From Hypericibacter sp049323455 (GTDB lineage: Bacteria > Pseudomonadota > Alphaproteobacteria > Dongiales > Dongiaceae), in assembly GCA_049323455.1 (NCBI GenBank), contig JBMONF010000004.1, positions 62,001 to 126,000 on the forward strand: DNA of 64,000 nt. The letters are read 5' to 3'. The position numbers were made by a program, and so were the translations under genes. Under the pieces are notes generated by a model. It was given only the letters and a program-made list of their open reading frames with translations. It had not been told where the DNA came from and did not search any database. Every line of letters begins with the position of its first letter. Position 1 is the stretch's first letter. Shown here piece by piece: positions 57,305 through 64,000 of the stretch.

Positions 57305-57937
57305 TCAGAGCCCGAAGAGGAGCAGCAGCGCCAACAGAATGATGATCAAGCCGGCGATCCAGATCACCGGCTTGAGGCCTTTCTGCATCGAAGGCGCAGG
57401 CGTGGGGACATGGGCTTCGGGCCCTGCTCCAGCCGCAGGCGGCGCAGCCGGACCTGGGGCGCCGGCCTCCGCCGGTGCCGCGCCCGCCGCTTGCGCTGCG
57501 ACCAGTTCCGAGAAGCGGCTGAAAAACTCGTCCGCCATCTTGTGTGCAGTGCCGTTGATCAGCCGCGAGCCGATCTGGGCCAGCTTGCCGCCGACGGAGG
57601 CGTTGACCGTATAGGTAAGAATCGTGACTTGGCCGGTTTCATCCGATGCAAGCTTCACATTGGCTCCACCCTTGGCGAAACCGGCAGCACCTCCCTGGCC
57701 CTCGCCCGAGATGCGGTAGCCGTTGGGCGGGTCGAGATCGCTGAGCGTGACCTTGCCGCCGAACTTGGCCGATACGGGGCCCACCTTGGCCACGACCTTG
57801 GCCTGCAACTCGGTGTCGGACAGCTTCTCGATTTCCTCGCAGCCCGGAATGCACTGCTTCAGGACCACCGGGTCGTTGAGTGCGCGCCAGACCGTTTCGC
57901 GCGGGGCGGCGATGCGGTGTTCGCCCGTCATTTCCAT
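57305..57937 (-). CDS. coxG: CoxG family SRPBCC protein with C-terminal membrane anchor
   Basis: A 210-residue protein. Residues about 1-140 form a START/SRPBCC fold of CoxG type (GEHRIAAPRETVWRALNDPVVLKQCIPGCEEIE). An Ala/Pro-rich linker follows, then a hydrophobic C-terminal helix (PVIWIAGLIIILLALLLLFG). CoxG is thought to recruit CO dehydrogenase to the membrane. The ATG lies four bases after the antiporter stop, so the two are probably one transcript. A small gap of 205 bases separates it from coxS. Confidence 0.88.
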   Translation of the reverse strand: MEMTGEHRIAAPRETVWRALNDPVVLKQCIPGCEEIEKLSDTELQAKVVAKVGPVSAKFGGKVTLSDLDPPNGYRISGEGQGGAAGFAKGGANVKLASDETGQVTILTYTVNASVGGKLAQIGSRLINGTAHKMADEFFSRFSELVAAQAAGAAPAEAGAPGPAAPPAAGAGPEAHVPTPAPSMQKGLKPVIWIAGLIIILLALLLLFGL

Positions 57938-57941
57938 GGTG

Positions 57942-59294
57942 TCAGCCTCCCACGGTCAGATAGCGAAGATAGACGTAGATCGTGGAGATGACGATGCTCA
58001 TGAGCATCATCGGAAAGGCCAGCAGCAGGAACGGCACGAAACGGAACTGAACGCCGGCGCGCTCAGCGATGCCGGCCACCGTCAGGTTGGCGCTCGCCCC
58101 GATCAACGTGCCATTGCCGCCGAGGCAGGCCCCGAGCGACAGCGACCACCACAGCGGGAGCAGCCCCTCGGGCCCGCCGAACACGGGCGCCATGTTCTTG
58201 ATCACCGGGATCATGGTGGCGACGAAGGGGATGTTGTCGATGACGGCAGACAGGACAGCCGAGCTCCAGAGAATCGCGATGGCGGTCACGGCGAGGTCGC
58301 CGCCAGTGACGCGCGCCAGCTCATCCGCCAACAGCGAGAGCAGACCGGCATGCTCGACGCCGGCGACGATGGCGAACAGGCCCACGAAGAAGAAGATGGT
58401 GATCCATTCGACCTCGCCGAAGATCTCGTGGATGCGGTGCGACTGCTCCTCGGCCGGACGGCCGATGTTGTCGAGCAGGAGCAGAAGAGCGGCGCCGGAT
58501 AGCGCGATGGTTCCCGGCTCCAGGCGGATCTGGTGGGCGAGAATGAAGGCGAGGATGACGAGGCCCAGCACCAGGAGCGATTTTCGCAAAAGCGCCCGGT
58601 CGGCGATCGCTTCGCGGGGCGCAAAGGCGAGGACCCGGGCCCGCGCTTCGGCGTCGACCTTCATCTTGCGGCCCCAGATGGCATGGTTGATCAGCAGCTG
58701 CGCGGCCAGGACGACCACAATGACCGGGGCCAGGTTAACCACGAAATCGTTGAAGGTGAGGCCGGTCGCCGAGCCGATGATGATGTTGGGCGGATCGCCG
58801 ATCAGGGTCGCCGTGCCGCCGATATTGGAGGCGAGAATCTCTGTAAACAGAAAGGGATAGGCAGGGATCTTCAGCTGCTCGGTGATGACGAGGGTGACCG
58901 GCGCGATGAGCAGCACCGTAGTGACGTTGTCGAGCAGGGCGGACACCGCGGCCGTCACCAGCGACAGCAGCACCAGAATGGCCCAGGGGTTTCCTCGCGC
59001 CACCTTGGCCGACCACACCGCCATGTACTGGAACATGCCGCTGCGCTTGGACTGGGCGACCAGCAGCATCATGCCGATCAAGAGCGCGATCGTGTTGAAG
59101 TCCTCGCCGCCAATGGCGCGCTTCTGATCGAGCACGCCCGACAGCACCATCACGCCGGCTCCGATCAGCGCCACGATCGCGCGGTTGACGCGCTCGGTCA
59201 TGATCGTGGCGTAGCTCACAACCAGGATCGCCGTGGACAGCCACAGCGGATCGAGCCCGAACAGGGTCGCCGGGATCGGTTCGGACGGCTCCAT
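57942..59294 (-). CDS. Ion transporter superfamily antiporter (ArsB/NhaD-like)
   Basis: A 450-residue inner-membrane protein with about eleven hydrophobic helices. LLDNVTTVLLIAPVTLVI and GTATLIGDPPNIIIGSA in the first half, with LSAVIDNIPFVATMIPVIK and GGNGTLIGASANLTVAG in the second, are the two helical-hairpin motifs of the IT superfamily. NhaD-type Na+/H+ or an anion substrate are both possible. Its start overlaps the stop of the CBS gene by one base (TGATG). The coxG gene starts four bases after its stop. Confidence 0.84.
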   Translation of the reverse strand: MEPSEPIPATLFGLDPLWLSTAILVVSYATIMTERVNRAIVALIGAGVMVLSGVLDQKRAIGGEDFNTIALLIGMMLLVAQSKRSGMFQYMAVWSAKVARGNPWAILVLLSLVTAAVSALLDNVTTVLLIAPVTLVITEQLKIPAYPFLFTEILASNIGGTATLIGDPPNIIIGSATGLTFNDFVVNLAPVIVVVLAAQLLINHAIWGRKMKVDAEARARVLAFAPREAIADRALLRKSLLVLGLVILAFILAHQIRLEPGTIALSGAALLLLLDNIGRPAEEQSHRIHEIFGEVEWITIFFFVGLFAIVAGVEHAGLLSLLADELARVTGGDLAVTAIAILWSSAVLSAVIDNIPFVATMIPVIKNMAPVFGGPEGLLPLWWSLSLGACLGGNGTLIGASANLTVAGIAERAGVQFRFVPFLLLAFPMMLMSIVISTIYVYLRYLTVGG

Positions 59295-59749
59295 CAGCGA
59301 CGGCTCATCAGCGCGCTCAGCGCGTCCCAGTAGGAAACCATGCCGACAAGCCTGCGGTCGGCCTCCTCGACGACCGCCAGCGTGTTGCGAGCGCGATGCA
59401 ATTCGAGCATCGCTTCCAACAAAGGCGTCTCCGGGTGGAGGACAGGTGCCGACCTGTTGATATGATCGCCAACCGCGAGAGCGCGTACCGATTCCAGGCG
59501 ATCCTCGAGCGCCTTCGCATCCTCCTTGATGAAGCCGAGATCGACCACGGCGCCTTCCTCCAGCGCCGCTCGGGGCAGAATCAAGGCCAGCATCTCGAAC
59601 ACGCCGAAAAGGCCGAGATAGCGGCCGCTCTCATCGGCGACGGGAAGATTTACGAACCGGTACTCGACCAGCCCCTGCGCTGCCGTGCCCACCGTATCGG
59701 TCGGTCGCAGCGACAACGGCGGCGAGGACATGATGCGGCCCACGGTCAT
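59294..59749 (-). CDS. Two-CBS-domain protein
   Basis: A 151-residue protein of two CBS motifs: TVGRIMSSPPLSLRPTDTVGTAAQGL with NLPVADESGRYLGLFGVFE, and HINRSAPVLHPETPLLEAMLEL with NTLAVVEEADRRLVGMVSYW. CBS pairs bind adenine nucleotides and gate transporters. The gene overlaps the antiporter gene by one base and starts the antiporter-coxG transcript, so it is a candidate regulator of that carrier. Its promoter must lie in 59750-59934. Confidence 0.85.
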   Translation of the reverse strand: MTVGRIMSSPPLSLRPTDTVGTAAQGLVEYRFVNLPVADESGRYLGLFGVFEMLALILPRAALEEGAVVDLGFIKEDAKALEDRLESVRALAVGDHINRSAPVLHPETPLLEAMLELHRARNTLAVVEEADRRLVGMVSYWDALSALMSRR

Positions 59750-59934
59750 GACGGCGAAACGGGACTCCGGTAAGGATGAGCCAGGAGAGGGTTCGCCATG
59801 GCCGCCGGGCTGTCAAGGCAAGACGCATCATCGGGAGCGGACCGGTGCACGCGGGCCGACCGGCCGCGCGAGGATCGGCCGGCGCAATGCGCGGACGATG
59901 GGCGCGGCCGCGGCGGCCTGGTAAAGTGGCATCG

Positions 59935-60396
59935 ATGCGCCGGGCCCTGTTCCTGCTCCTGTTCTTTCTGCTTGCGGTTTCGCCGCGTCCGTCTCCAGCC
60001 GGAGCCGGCCCGCTCGAACCGCTGACGATCGAAACCGCCGCAGGTATCAAGCATGTCTTTTCCGTCGAAATCGCCCGGACGACCGAGGAACGGGCGCGCG
60101 GCCTGATGTTCCGCGACCGCCTGGCGCCCGACGGCGGCATGCTGTTCGTCTACAGGGCAGACCAGCCGGTTTCGATGTGGATGAAGAACACGCTGATTCC
60201 GCTCGACATGCTGTTCATCGCCCGCGACGGAACGATTCGATCGATCGCCGAGCGCACGGTTCCTCTATCGGAGACGATCATTCCCTCGCAGGGCGTGGTC
60301 GCGGCGGTGCTAGAGATCAACGGGGGGACCGCGGAGCGCCTCGGTATCCGACCGGGCGATCGCGTTCGCTCTCCGGCGCTCGCCACCGGAGGCTAG
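59935..60396 (+). CDS. Exported DUF192 domain protein
   Basis: A 153-residue protein. A signal peptide (RRALFLLLFFLLAVSPRPSPAG) precedes a DUF192 domain: VEIARTTEERARGLMFRD, DGGMLFVYRADQPVSMWMKN and the later GVVAAVLEINGGTAERLGIRPGD. DUF192 proteins are small, with no settled function known to me. The ATG at 59935 is chosen because the open frame upstream is Arg/Gly-rich and unlike a signal peptide. It converges with the small exported protein gene. Confidence 0.83.
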   Translation: MRRALFLLLFFLLAVSPRPSPAGAGPLEPLTIETAAGIKHVFSVEIARTTEERARGLMFRDRLAPDGGMLFVYRADQPVSMWMKNTLIPLDMLFIARDGTIRSIAERTVPLSETIIPSQGVVAAVLEINGGTAERLGIRPGDRVRSPALATGG

Positions 60397-60404
60397 ACCC
60401 CGCC

Positions 60405-60713
60405 TCAGAGCGGCCGACCGTCCGCCTGTGCCAAGGGAACGCTCTGCTGTTGCCAGTCCTCGCCCGCGGCCACGAGGCAGCTGGTGCCGTTCGGGGCGGT
60501 GACGATGATGGTCCAGGTGGTTCCGCCGCCGCTCGACAGCACTTCGAGCAGGCTGCCATTGCTGGCGAGCCCGATGGCGACGGGCGCTTCCTTGTAGCGG
60601 TCGGCAAGCTCCTTCAGCACGTCGGTGCGGCGCCCGCAAGCGGGCTCGGCCCGCGCTTGCGTGCCCGGGGCAAGAAGGGCAAGCAACGGCAATAGCCAAA
60701 AAAGGCGGCGCAT
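60405..60713 (-). CDS. Small exported hypothetical protein (102 aa)
   Basis: A signal peptide (RRLFWLLPLLALLAPGTQARA) precedes an 80-residue mature part with two cysteines (EPACGRRTDV, GTSCLVAAG), likely one disulfide, and VLKELADRYKEAPVAIGLAS. GGAAGGAG lies about seven bases before the ATG at 60713. I recognise no family. The AT-rich stretch at about 60830-60905 is upstream and may hold its promoter. Confidence 0.72.
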   Translation of the reverse strand: MRRLFWLLPLLALLAPGTQARAEPACGRRTDVLKELADRYKEAPVAIGLASNGSLLEVLSSGGGTTWTIIVTAPNGTSCLVAAGEDWQQQSVPLAQADGRPL

Positions 60714-60791
60714 GGCTGGTTTCTCCTTCCTGGAGACGCGGCACCGCATGCCTGCGGCGTCTTCGACGCGGGAAACCAGCCTGCGCCTCAA

Positions 60792-60908
60792 CCCTTCAAG
60801 AACGGATTAAGCGATCCTTGATGCCGCGTTAAACGCGATTCGAGTTCTGTATATATATGCTTATATTTCAATTCATTATAGAATAAATTGAAAACTCTAC
60901 CTGAGGCA
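60792..60908. promoter_or_regulatory. AT-rich intergenic stretch
   Basis: These 117 bases are the most AT-rich of the window, with ATATATAT, TATAAT and the near-palindrome CAATTCATTATAGAATAAATTG region around 60869-60890. It lies upstream of the small exported gene and downstream of the O-methyltransferase on the same strand. A promoter is likely, but exact boxes cannot be set. Confidence 0.4.
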
Positions 60909-61571
60909 TCAACGCTTGCGCGCGAGGGTGAGCCCGTCGCCGATCGATAACAGGCTCATCGTCACCCGTTCGTCCCGGCCGACCTTGTCGTTGAGGCGCC
61001 GGATGGCCTCGGTATCGGCGCTCTTGTCGGCGGGATCCGCGACGGCGCCGCTCCACAGCGTGTTGTCGATGGCGATCAAGCCGCCCCGGCGCGCTAAGCG
61101 CAGCGCGCGCTCGTAATAGCCGTCGTAGTTGGTCTTGTCGGCATCGATGAAGGCGAAATCGAAGCGATCGGCTTCGCCGGCCGCGAGCAGGCGATCCAGC
61201 GCCTCGAGCGCCGGTCCCAGCCGGAGGTCGATACGATCCGCCACGCCGGCCTCGCGCCAGTAACGGCGCGCGATCGCCGTGTATTCCTCGCTGATGTCGC
61301 AGCAGACCAGCCGGCCCTCGGGGCCCATGGCCTCGGCGACGCAAAGCGCGCTATAGCCGGTGAAGGTGCCGATCTCGAGCGCGCGGCGTGCGCCAATGAG
61401 CTCGACCAGCAGGGCCATGAACTGGCCCTGGTCCGGTCCGATCTGCATCATGCCCAGCGGCAGCTTGGCCGTTTCCTCGCGCAAGCGGCGCTTGATCGGG
61501 CTGTCGCGCAGCGATGCGGCGAGCAGGTACTCATAGACCCGGTCTTCCAAGCCGAAGCTGCGGCGCGACAT
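60909..61571 (-). CDS. O-methyltransferase (class I SAM, Methyltransf_3 type)
   Basis: A 220-residue protein of the COMT/CCoAOMT type. ALEIGTFTGYSALCVAEAM is motif I, LVCCDISEEYTAIARRYW is the SAM-binding acidic strand, FAFIDADKTNYDGYYERAL holds the metal-binding Asp pair, and GGLIAIDNTLWSGAVAD the next. It should methylate a catechol-like or small phenolic hydroxyl with a divalent metal; substrate unknown. The ATG at 61571 is used. The frame upstream is shadow. Confidence 0.86.
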   Translation of the reverse strand: MSRRSFGLEDRVYEYLLAASLRDSPIKRRLREETAKLPLGMMQIGPDQGQFMALLVELIGARRALEIGTFTGYSALCVAEAMGPEGRLVCCDISEEYTAIARRYWREAGVADRIDLRLGPALEALDRLLAAGEADRFDFAFIDADKTNYDGYYERALRLARRGGLIAIDNTLWSGAVADPADKSADTEAIRRLNDKVGRDERVTMSLLSIGDGLTLARKR

Positions 61572-61642
61572 GCGGAATCTGCTCCTCGGAGGGACAGCGG
61601 TGCTGGACGAGGTCGGGGCGAAATGCGCGACGAGCGGTCGGG

Positions 61643-61861
61643 TCAGCTCGCGCGCTTGTACTGGCTTCCCCGGCGCAAAGCGTCTTGCGCCACCGTCTTG
61701 CGCTGGCTGCGGTCGCCGACGCCGACCAGCAAGGCGTAAGGAACGCCGTCGGGACCCCGGAAGGTCTGCATGACCTCCCACACAATGAGCGGGGCATCGA
61801 TCTTGCGATAGCGTTCTCCTACCGCGACGACCTCCTCCCGATTTCGATTCTTTGCAAACAT
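61643..61861 (-). CDS. Small hypothetical protein (72 aa)
   Basis: The protein starts MFAKNRNREEVVAVGERYRK, with a beta-strand core (APLIVWEVMQTFRGPDGVPYALLVGVG) and a basic tail (GDRSQRKTVAQDALRRGSQY). The pattern of alternating hydrophobic residues looks like a real small fold, not a shadow. I recognise no family. It lies just upstream of the O-methyltransferase gene on the same strand. Confidence 0.65.
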   Translation of the reverse strand: MFAKNRNREEVVAVGERYRKIDAPLIVWEVMQTFRGPDGVPYALLVGVGDRSQRKTVAQDALRRGSQYKRAS

Positions 61862-61991
61862 GGCTTGACCGGACCTTGGCTTGAGCCTGCCCGAGGAGGT
61901 GGGCAATTCATGGCTACGATTCAACAGCATATCTGCCACCGCCGGGGCCCGGAATCCAGGCCCTTGCGGTCAGGCGCGGGGTTGCCGGGCT

Positions 61992-62927
61992 TCAAGCTTC
62001 GAAGCGGTAGCGGGCGAGGAGGGGGTGGCGCGCCATCCGGCGGGCGACATCGGCAATGACGTCTTTCGGCCAATCGATGCGCTCGCGCGAACGGCGCGGC
62101 TCAGAAAACACGACGGAGGCGCAGGCGTCGAGATAGTCGGCTGTCGCCTCGACGCCGAGAAAGGTGCACAGCGCTGTCAGCTCGCGTTTCGGATTGGCGG
62201 CGATATCCTCGTGATAGACGGTCGCGACGGCATCGGCGCCGACGTGCTCGATGATCGCCTCGTTGGTCCGGTGCATCAGGAAATAGTCGCGGATCGCCGG
62301 CCGGAGCTGGTAGCCCTTGAGCGTCATGGCGGCGATGTTGTCATAGGGGTTGCGCAGCACGTGCACGAAGCGCTTGCGCTTGCCGAAAGCGGTCATGGTC
62401 CGCTGCAGGAGCCGTGGATCGCGGGCAATGCGCAGCGTCGTCATTCCGCCCTTCTTGTCGCCGATCACCCGCAAGGTGGAAAAGCGCCCCTGCCATTGGC
62501 CCGGCACGGCGTAGTCGTAATCGCCCCAGCGTCGGCGCAGCGGCGCATGCCGCCGCGCGAGCTCGAGCATGAGATAGAGGATGTGGCGAGGCGGCAGGCC
62601 TCGCTTAAGGTGGAGCAGCGCATCGAGTTCGTGCGAGATCGCGATCTCGGGGTGGGCGTCGAGCAGGCTGCCGACGAGGCTGTGTCCGCTGCGCGGATAG
62701 CCGATGAACAGGCAAAGCGTTTCGACGCCGTCAAGGACCCGCGCCTCGGCCGCCGCGCCGCGCCGCGCATAGGCTCGCAACTCGGCCGGCGTAAGGCCGA
62801 GGAGACGCCACAGGCTGCGCTCTCGGGCAAGCCCGCTGAGGGCCTCCCGGGGATCGAACCGCGGAGCCGCCTGCGCCGCGTCGGCGCCCCGCGCAGCCAC
62901 GCCGCCCGACTTGGCGTCGGCCGGCAT
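61992..62927 (-). CDS. Sulfotransferase-family protein
   Basis: About 311 residues. The 5'-phosphosulfate loop is FIGYPRSGHSLVGSLLDAHP and the 3'-phosphate motif region is RKRFVHVLRNPYDNIAAMTL, the two PAPS-binding sites of the sulfotransferase fold. It should transfer sulfate from PAPS to an unknown acceptor. The start at 62927 is a best guess. A TTG at 63080 is in frame, but its 51 extra residues are Arg/Gly-rich and look non-coding. Confidence 0.8.
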   Translation of the reverse strand: MPADAKSGGVAARGADAAQAAPRFDPREALSGLARERSLWRLLGLTPAELRAYARRGAAAEARVLDGVETLCLFIGYPRSGHSLVGSLLDAHPEIAISHELDALLHLKRGLPPRHILYLMLELARRHAPLRRRWGDYDYAVPGQWQGRFSTLRVIGDKKGGMTTLRIARDPRLLQRTMTAFGKRKRFVHVLRNPYDNIAAMTLKGYQLRPAIRDYFLMHRTNEAIIEHVGADAVATVYHEDIAANPKRELTALCTFLGVEATADYLDACASVVFSEPRRSRERIDWPKDVIADVARRMARHPLLARYRFEA

Positions 62928-63331
62928 CCCGCCCGGGCTGCGCTGCTTGCGCCTCCGGCGCTGTTGTACCCCGCTCTCCAAAGGCCCCCCTACGGACGGG
63001 CCCGAAGGCCCGCCAGATCGGCGCTGCCGGCGGCCGTGCGGCAGGCGCCCCCACCCCGGGCGTGCCCCGCTTTCCGGCAACCCAAACCTATTCTAGCAGG
63101 CGGCGCCGATCGCCGGGGCGGTCTTCGTCGAGGCAGTCTTTAGCGGGAACGAGTTTTGCCCTTGAAACTAGAACATTAAGCGAACACATGAACCCGAACG
63201 GGCTGGAAGCGCTCGATCGATCGGCCCGCCATCGCGGGCCAGGCCTTATCTTGCCGTTGCTCGAATGTTCTTAGTGCCGGGGTTGCGGCGGCTGCCGCGA
63301 ACCCATATTTTGCAACCGCTTTCCGGGGATT
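62928..63331. other. 404-base region upstream of tRNA-Pro
   Basis: It holds the 5' end of the sulfotransferase gene and the promoter of the tRNA-Pro. Frames here are low-complexity or antisense to the tRNA genes. No further gene is supported. Confidence 0.4.
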
Positions 63332-63408
63332 CGGGGCGTAGCTCAGTCCGGTAGAGTGCCTGCTTTGGGAGCAGGATGTCGCTGGTTCGAATCCAGTCGC
63401 CCCGACCA
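63332..63408 (+). tRNA. tRNA-Pro(TGG)
   Basis: Acceptor arm CGGGGCG (63332-63338) pairs exactly with CGCCCCG (63398-63404). The D arm is GCTCAGTCCGGTAGAGT-like, the anticodon loop CTTTGGGAG carries TGG, and the T arm is GCTGGTTCGAATCCAGT. The CCA end (63406-63408) is encoded. Confidence 0.97.
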
Positions 63409-63472
63409 TGCCCCGAGGGCCAGGCGGTCCGACCAAGGCGAACGAAGCGAGAAGAAGCGAGAAGAAGCGATC

Positions 63473-63778
63473 ATGCAGGTGCGTATCTACCGGCCCAGCA
63501 AAACGGCGACACAGTCCGGGCGTGCCAACGAGAAGCACTGGGTGCTGGAGTTCGAGCCGACGGCGCGGCGGGAAGCCGATCCGCTGATGGGCTGGACCGC
63601 ATCGGGCGACACGAACCGCCAACTCCGGCTCTATTTCGGCAGCGAGGCGGAAGCCGTGGCTTATGCGCGCAAGAACGGGCTGGCCTACTGTATCGTGGAG
63701 CCGCAAGAGCGCATCGTGCGGCCGAAGAGCTATGCCGACAATTTCCGCTTCGATCGGATCGGCCGGTGGACTCATTGA
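63473..63778 (+). CDS. NADH dehydrogenase accessory subunit (NDUFS4-like, complex I 18-kDa type)
   Basis: A 101-residue protein with the ETC complex I subunit domain: QVRIYRPSKTATQSGRANEKHWVLEF, then GWTASGDTNRQLRLYFGSEAEAV and a closing KSYADNFRFDRIGRW. The family occurs in alphaproteobacteria and mitochondria as an accessory subunit of complex I. The ATG at 63473 is preceded by direct repeats of about ten bases (AGAAGCGAGA), which supply its GAAG ribosome site. It lies between two tRNA genes. Confidence 0.9.
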   Translation: MQVRIYRPSKTATQSGRANEKHWVLEFEPTARREADPLMGWTASGDTNRQLRLYFGSEAEAVAYARKNGLAYCIVEPQERIVRPKSYADNFRFDRIGRWTH

Positions 63779-63856
63779 GATCGGGAAGCGACGCTCCTTT
63801 GGGCGCGTCGCCGGCGCGCTCGCGATGCGTGCATGACGATTCGCGCCACGCCGAGG

Positions 63857-63932
63857 GCGCCCGTAGCTCAGCGGACAGAGCAACCGCCTTCTAAGCGGTA
63901 GGTCGCAGGTTCGATTCCTGCCGGGCGCGCCA
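63857..63932 (+). tRNA. tRNA-Arg(TCT)
   Basis: Acceptor arm GCGCCCG (63857-63863) pairs with CGGGCGC (63922-63928). The D arm is GCTCAGCGGACAGAGC, the anticodon stem ACCGC/GCGGT encloses a CTTCTAA loop with TCT, and the T arm is GCAGGTTCGATTCCTGC. CCA (63930-63932) is encoded. Confidence 0.97.
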
Positions 63933-64000
63933 GCGGCACACGCCATTCTCGAGAAACAGCCATGAATTCCTCGCTATGGGCGGCCGCGCGCAGACGCGCC

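Noticed and set aside
63176..63946. A 256-codon minus-strand frame across the two tRNA genes
   Set aside because: Its protein contains the well-known strings produced by reading tRNA genes in antisense (RNRTCDLPLRRR and GFEPATSCSQ). It is an artefact of tRNA-Arg and tRNA-Pro.
63962..64000. An ATG frame at the window end (MNSSLWAAARR)
   Set aside because: Only 13 codons are visible. It may be the start of the next gene, but nothing supports it yet. An integrase beside tRNA-Arg was considered and cannot be judged.

Overview
The window is a GC-rich chromosomal segment of a free-living alphaproteobacterium, most like the Rhodospirillales and relatives. This rests on the NDUFS4-type complex I accessory protein near the right end, the aerobic Mo-hydroxylase (cox) cluster, the CaCA, AEC and DMT carriers, TTG/GTG starts with 4-base overlaps, and several short intergenic palindromic repeats of the kind common in this class. 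I see no transposase, phage gene or CRISPR array. One gene (32131-33228) is clearly less GC-rich than its neighbours.

Layout. 1-3.8 kb: lipopolysaccharide inner-core and lipid A genes (family 2 glycosyltransferase, WaaF-like and WaaC-like heptosyltransferases, LpxL-like acyltransferase). 3.9-13 kb: an amidohydrolase, a structured RNA candidate with a strong terminator, a Ca2+/Na+-type antiporter, a patatin phospholipase, a DUF2927 protein, a ThDP-dependent decarboxylase, an AEC carrier and a maleate isomerase-type enzyme followed by an unusual interleaved inverted repeat. 13-18 kb: a chemoreceptor, a short conserved-looking protein, a small molybdopterin-fold exported protein and a membrane histidine kinase; the last three genes overlap. 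18-32 kb: amino-acid and one-carbon catabolism (D-amino-acid dehydrogenase, GcvR-like ACT protein, FAD amine/amino-acid oxidase, DUF1989-GcvT fusion, class III aminotransferase, homodimeric E1/transketolase-like enzyme) mixed with a glycosyltransferase, a GreA/GreB factor and a thioredoxin-fold protein. 32-42 kb: a PD-(D/E)XK/DUF4268 protein, methyltransferase, acyl-CoA dehydrogenase, flavin reductase, cold-shock protein, desaturase, carnitine dehydrogenase-like enzyme, two exported proteins and a DMT carrier.

42-60 kb, mostly on the minus strand, is the most coherent block. A form II aerobic CO-dehydrogenase-type hydroxylase (coxS-coxL-coxM) sits downstream of coxG, an ion antiporter and a CBS-domain protein. 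A strong terminator follows coxM. Next comes a YdbH-YnbE-YdbL outer-membrane lipid-homeostasis set whose last gene overlaps coxD. CoxD is followed by CoxE, a two-gene XdhC, a molybdopterin-binding/nucleotidyltransferase fusion, a SufS-type cysteine desulfurase and a SufU/IscU-type scaffold. The last five of these genes are chained by 4-base overlaps. My reading is that this chain makes and sulfurates the molybdenum cofactor for the hydroxylase.

60-64 kb: DUF192 protein, small exported protein, O-methyltransferase, small conserved-looking protein, sulfotransferase-like protein, tRNA-Pro(TGG), NDUFS4-like protein and tRNA-Arg(TCT). All functions are read from protein motifs and context; no database search was run.
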